From Candidatus Saccharimonadota bacterium (GTDB lineage: Bacteria > Patescibacteriota > Saccharimonadia > Saccharimonadales > UBA4665), in contig JARIHB010000031.1 of the NCBI GenBank assembly GCA_029288515.1, positions 1 through 5,738 on the forward strand: a stretch of 5,738 bases of DNA, given 5' to 3'. Shown piece by piece: positions 4,698-5,738 of the stretch; positions within the stretch are counted from its first letter, which is position 1, and every line of letters starts with the position of its first letter. Both the position numbers and the translations under genes were made by a program. A model generated the notes under the pieces. That model was not told the DNA's origin. It made no database searches and saw only the letters and a list, made by a program, of their open reading frames with translations.

Positions 4698-5712
4698 TAT
4701 GCCGTCTGCTCCTTTATATTCATACTAACCTGTTTTATGCGGGCGGTCACGCGGGCGTCATGCAGCTGCACCGTGACGTCATCACCTGCTTGCAGCTGTC
4801 TGCCGCTGCGTACTAACATCGTTTCATGCCGTACCAGCGCGTAGCCGCGCTGCAGAGCGGCGTGCGGGTCATAGGCTGCCAGTAGCTGCCTTTGCGTATC
4901 AAATACATACCGGGTTCGCTCACCAATGCGCGCTGCCGAACTGTGTAATGTACTTCTCGCAGCTTCTACCTCGCCAACCTGCCGGCGAACAATATCCATC
5001 ACCTTCCGCGCCGCGTCCTGGCGCCTGTTGCGCAGTTCCAACATATAGCTGCGGCGGTCGGGCACTAACAGCTCGGCAGCATTGCTGGGCGTGCTGGCTC
5101 GCTGATCGGCGGCTAATTCTGCCAGGCTAACGTCTACTTCATGGCCGACAGCGACAATGGTAGGTACCCGGCTGGCAGCCACAGCGCGTGTTACCTGCTC
5201 AGTACTGAATGCCTGCAAGTCTTCGGCGCTGCCGCCACCGCGGGTCACCACAATAACGTCTGGCGGTTGCGGCAACTGATTTAACTGTACAATAGCAGTG
5301 CTCACCTGCGCCGGCGAAACGTCGCCCTGTACCTGCACATCTACCAGCGTAATATCCACGCCGCCCCATCGGCCGCCCAAAACTTTCATGAAATCGTGGT
5401 AGGCGGCGCTTTCGCTTGATGTCACCAGGCCAATATGCTGTGGCGGGTATGGCAGCGGGCGTTTGCGTTCGGCATCAAACAATCCTTCGGCGGCCAACTT
5501 CTGCTCTAGCAATGTGGCCGCCTTTTTGATTGACCCCTCCCCCACTGGCCGGATACGTATAACGTTCACGCTAAAGCCATACAACGCATGTAGCCGCGGC
5601 GTTCCTTTCACAGCCAGCACCATGCCGTCTTCCAGCGGCCCCGGCAGCTGGTATACCGTGCCGAAAAAACGCACACTGGCCGTGTCATCCTTCAGGTCGA
5701 AATATACCCAAC
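4697..5712 (-). CDS. xseA: Exodeoxyribonuclease VII large subunit, 5'-truncated by the contig end
   Basis: Catalytic subunit of exonuclease VII. About 337 native residues are present. The frame stays open upstream of an internal GTG at 5674 and gives WVYFDLKDDTAS, which matches the OB-fold strand '(G)HwYFtLKDe.a.i'. The gene is therefore cut, not short, and lacks roughly the first 50 residues. The catalytic domain shows IGLVTSSESAAYHDFMKVL (5434-5378), the glycine motif TRGGGSAEDLQAF (5245-5207) and VGHEVDVSLAELAADQRAST (5149-5090), followed directly by PSNAAE, all hallmarks of XseA. A helical coiled-coil section then leads to the C-terminal RGYALV segment. The coiled coil seems shorter than in E. 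coli. The gene overlaps xseB by one base. The last codon toward the contig edge (5711-5713) is part adapter and should not be translated. Confidence 0.96.
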
Positions 5713-5738
5713 CTGTCTCTTATACACATCTCCGAGCC
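5713..5738. other. Nextera/Tn5 transposase adapter sequence left at the contig end (artefact)
   Basis: Bases 5713-5731 are exactly CTGTCTCTTATACACATCT, the 19-base Tn5 mosaic end used in tagmentation libraries. Bases 5732-5738 (CCGAGCC) match the start of the Nextera read-2 adapter. Native sequence ends at about 5712, inside xseA. It should be trimmed. Confidence 0.97.

Noticed and set aside
5672..5674. GTG at 5674 as the xseA start
   Set aside because: The frame continues upstream with OB-fold residues (WVYFDLKDD) typical of XseA, so the gene is truncated by the contig end.
1..5712. Alternative genetic code (UGA as Gly, as in SR1/Gracilibacteria)
   Set aside because: TGA acts as the stop of xseB and of the receiver gene, in ATGA overlaps, and no gene has an in-frame TGA.
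5713..5731. Tn5/IS50 mosaic end as a native mobile element
   Set aside because: It is the hyperactive mosaic end followed by Nextera adapter bases at the very edge of the contig, with no transposase gene or target duplication.

Overview
The window is the end of an assembled contig. All nine genes lie on the minus strand, so transcription runs from high to low coordinates. The best fit is a Saccharibacteria (TM7)-like member of the Patescibacteria/CPR. The signs are very tight packing (start/stop overlaps of 1 and 4 bases), TGA used as a stop, and a short-leader membrane protein with an 'RGYIDALLIPL' N-terminus of a kind I remember from Saccharibacteria. This assignment is inference from protein style; no rRNA or other marker is present.

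Region 1 (5712 down to 3234) is a DNA-metabolism operon. It holds a 5'-truncated xseA, then xseB (TAATG overlap), then a membrane-anchored SAM methyltransferase (ATGA overlap), then a single-pass membrane protein with a PsbP-like 'YPKTW' segment. It closes with a clear intrinsic terminator. The last 26 bases of the window (5713-5738) are Nextera/Tn5 adapter sequence, not genome, so the true native end is about 5712.

Region 2 (3244 to 1286) starts with a promoter packed against that terminator. It holds three tandem, same-strand, paralogous ECF-type sigma factors of 207, 204 and 199 aa. All three share an N-terminal LYxxGYF motif, a P/T-E/D-G-H motif after region 2, a GTVK(S/G)R region 4 helix-turn-helix and a C-terminal GIxxRxDF/I tail. 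No recognisable anti-sigma gene sits beside them.

Region 3 (1285 to 1) holds a histidine-kinase-like protein whose phospho-accepting His is Glu and whose ATP-binding motifs are eroded. It is followed by a stand-alone receiver domain whose phospho-accepting Asp is also Glu. Together they look like a non-phosphorylating pseudo two-component pair. The receiver gene overlaps by ATGA the start of recO, of which only the first 31 codons lie in the window.

Several gene starts share a TTGTATA(A/C)T -10-like sequence. At two of them (first sigma gene, receiver gene) the element sits 10-11 bases before the ATG with no Shine-Dalgarno sequence, which suggests near-leaderless transcripts. The sigma triplet, the pseudo two-component pair and the pair's coupling to recO are the parts most worth following up.
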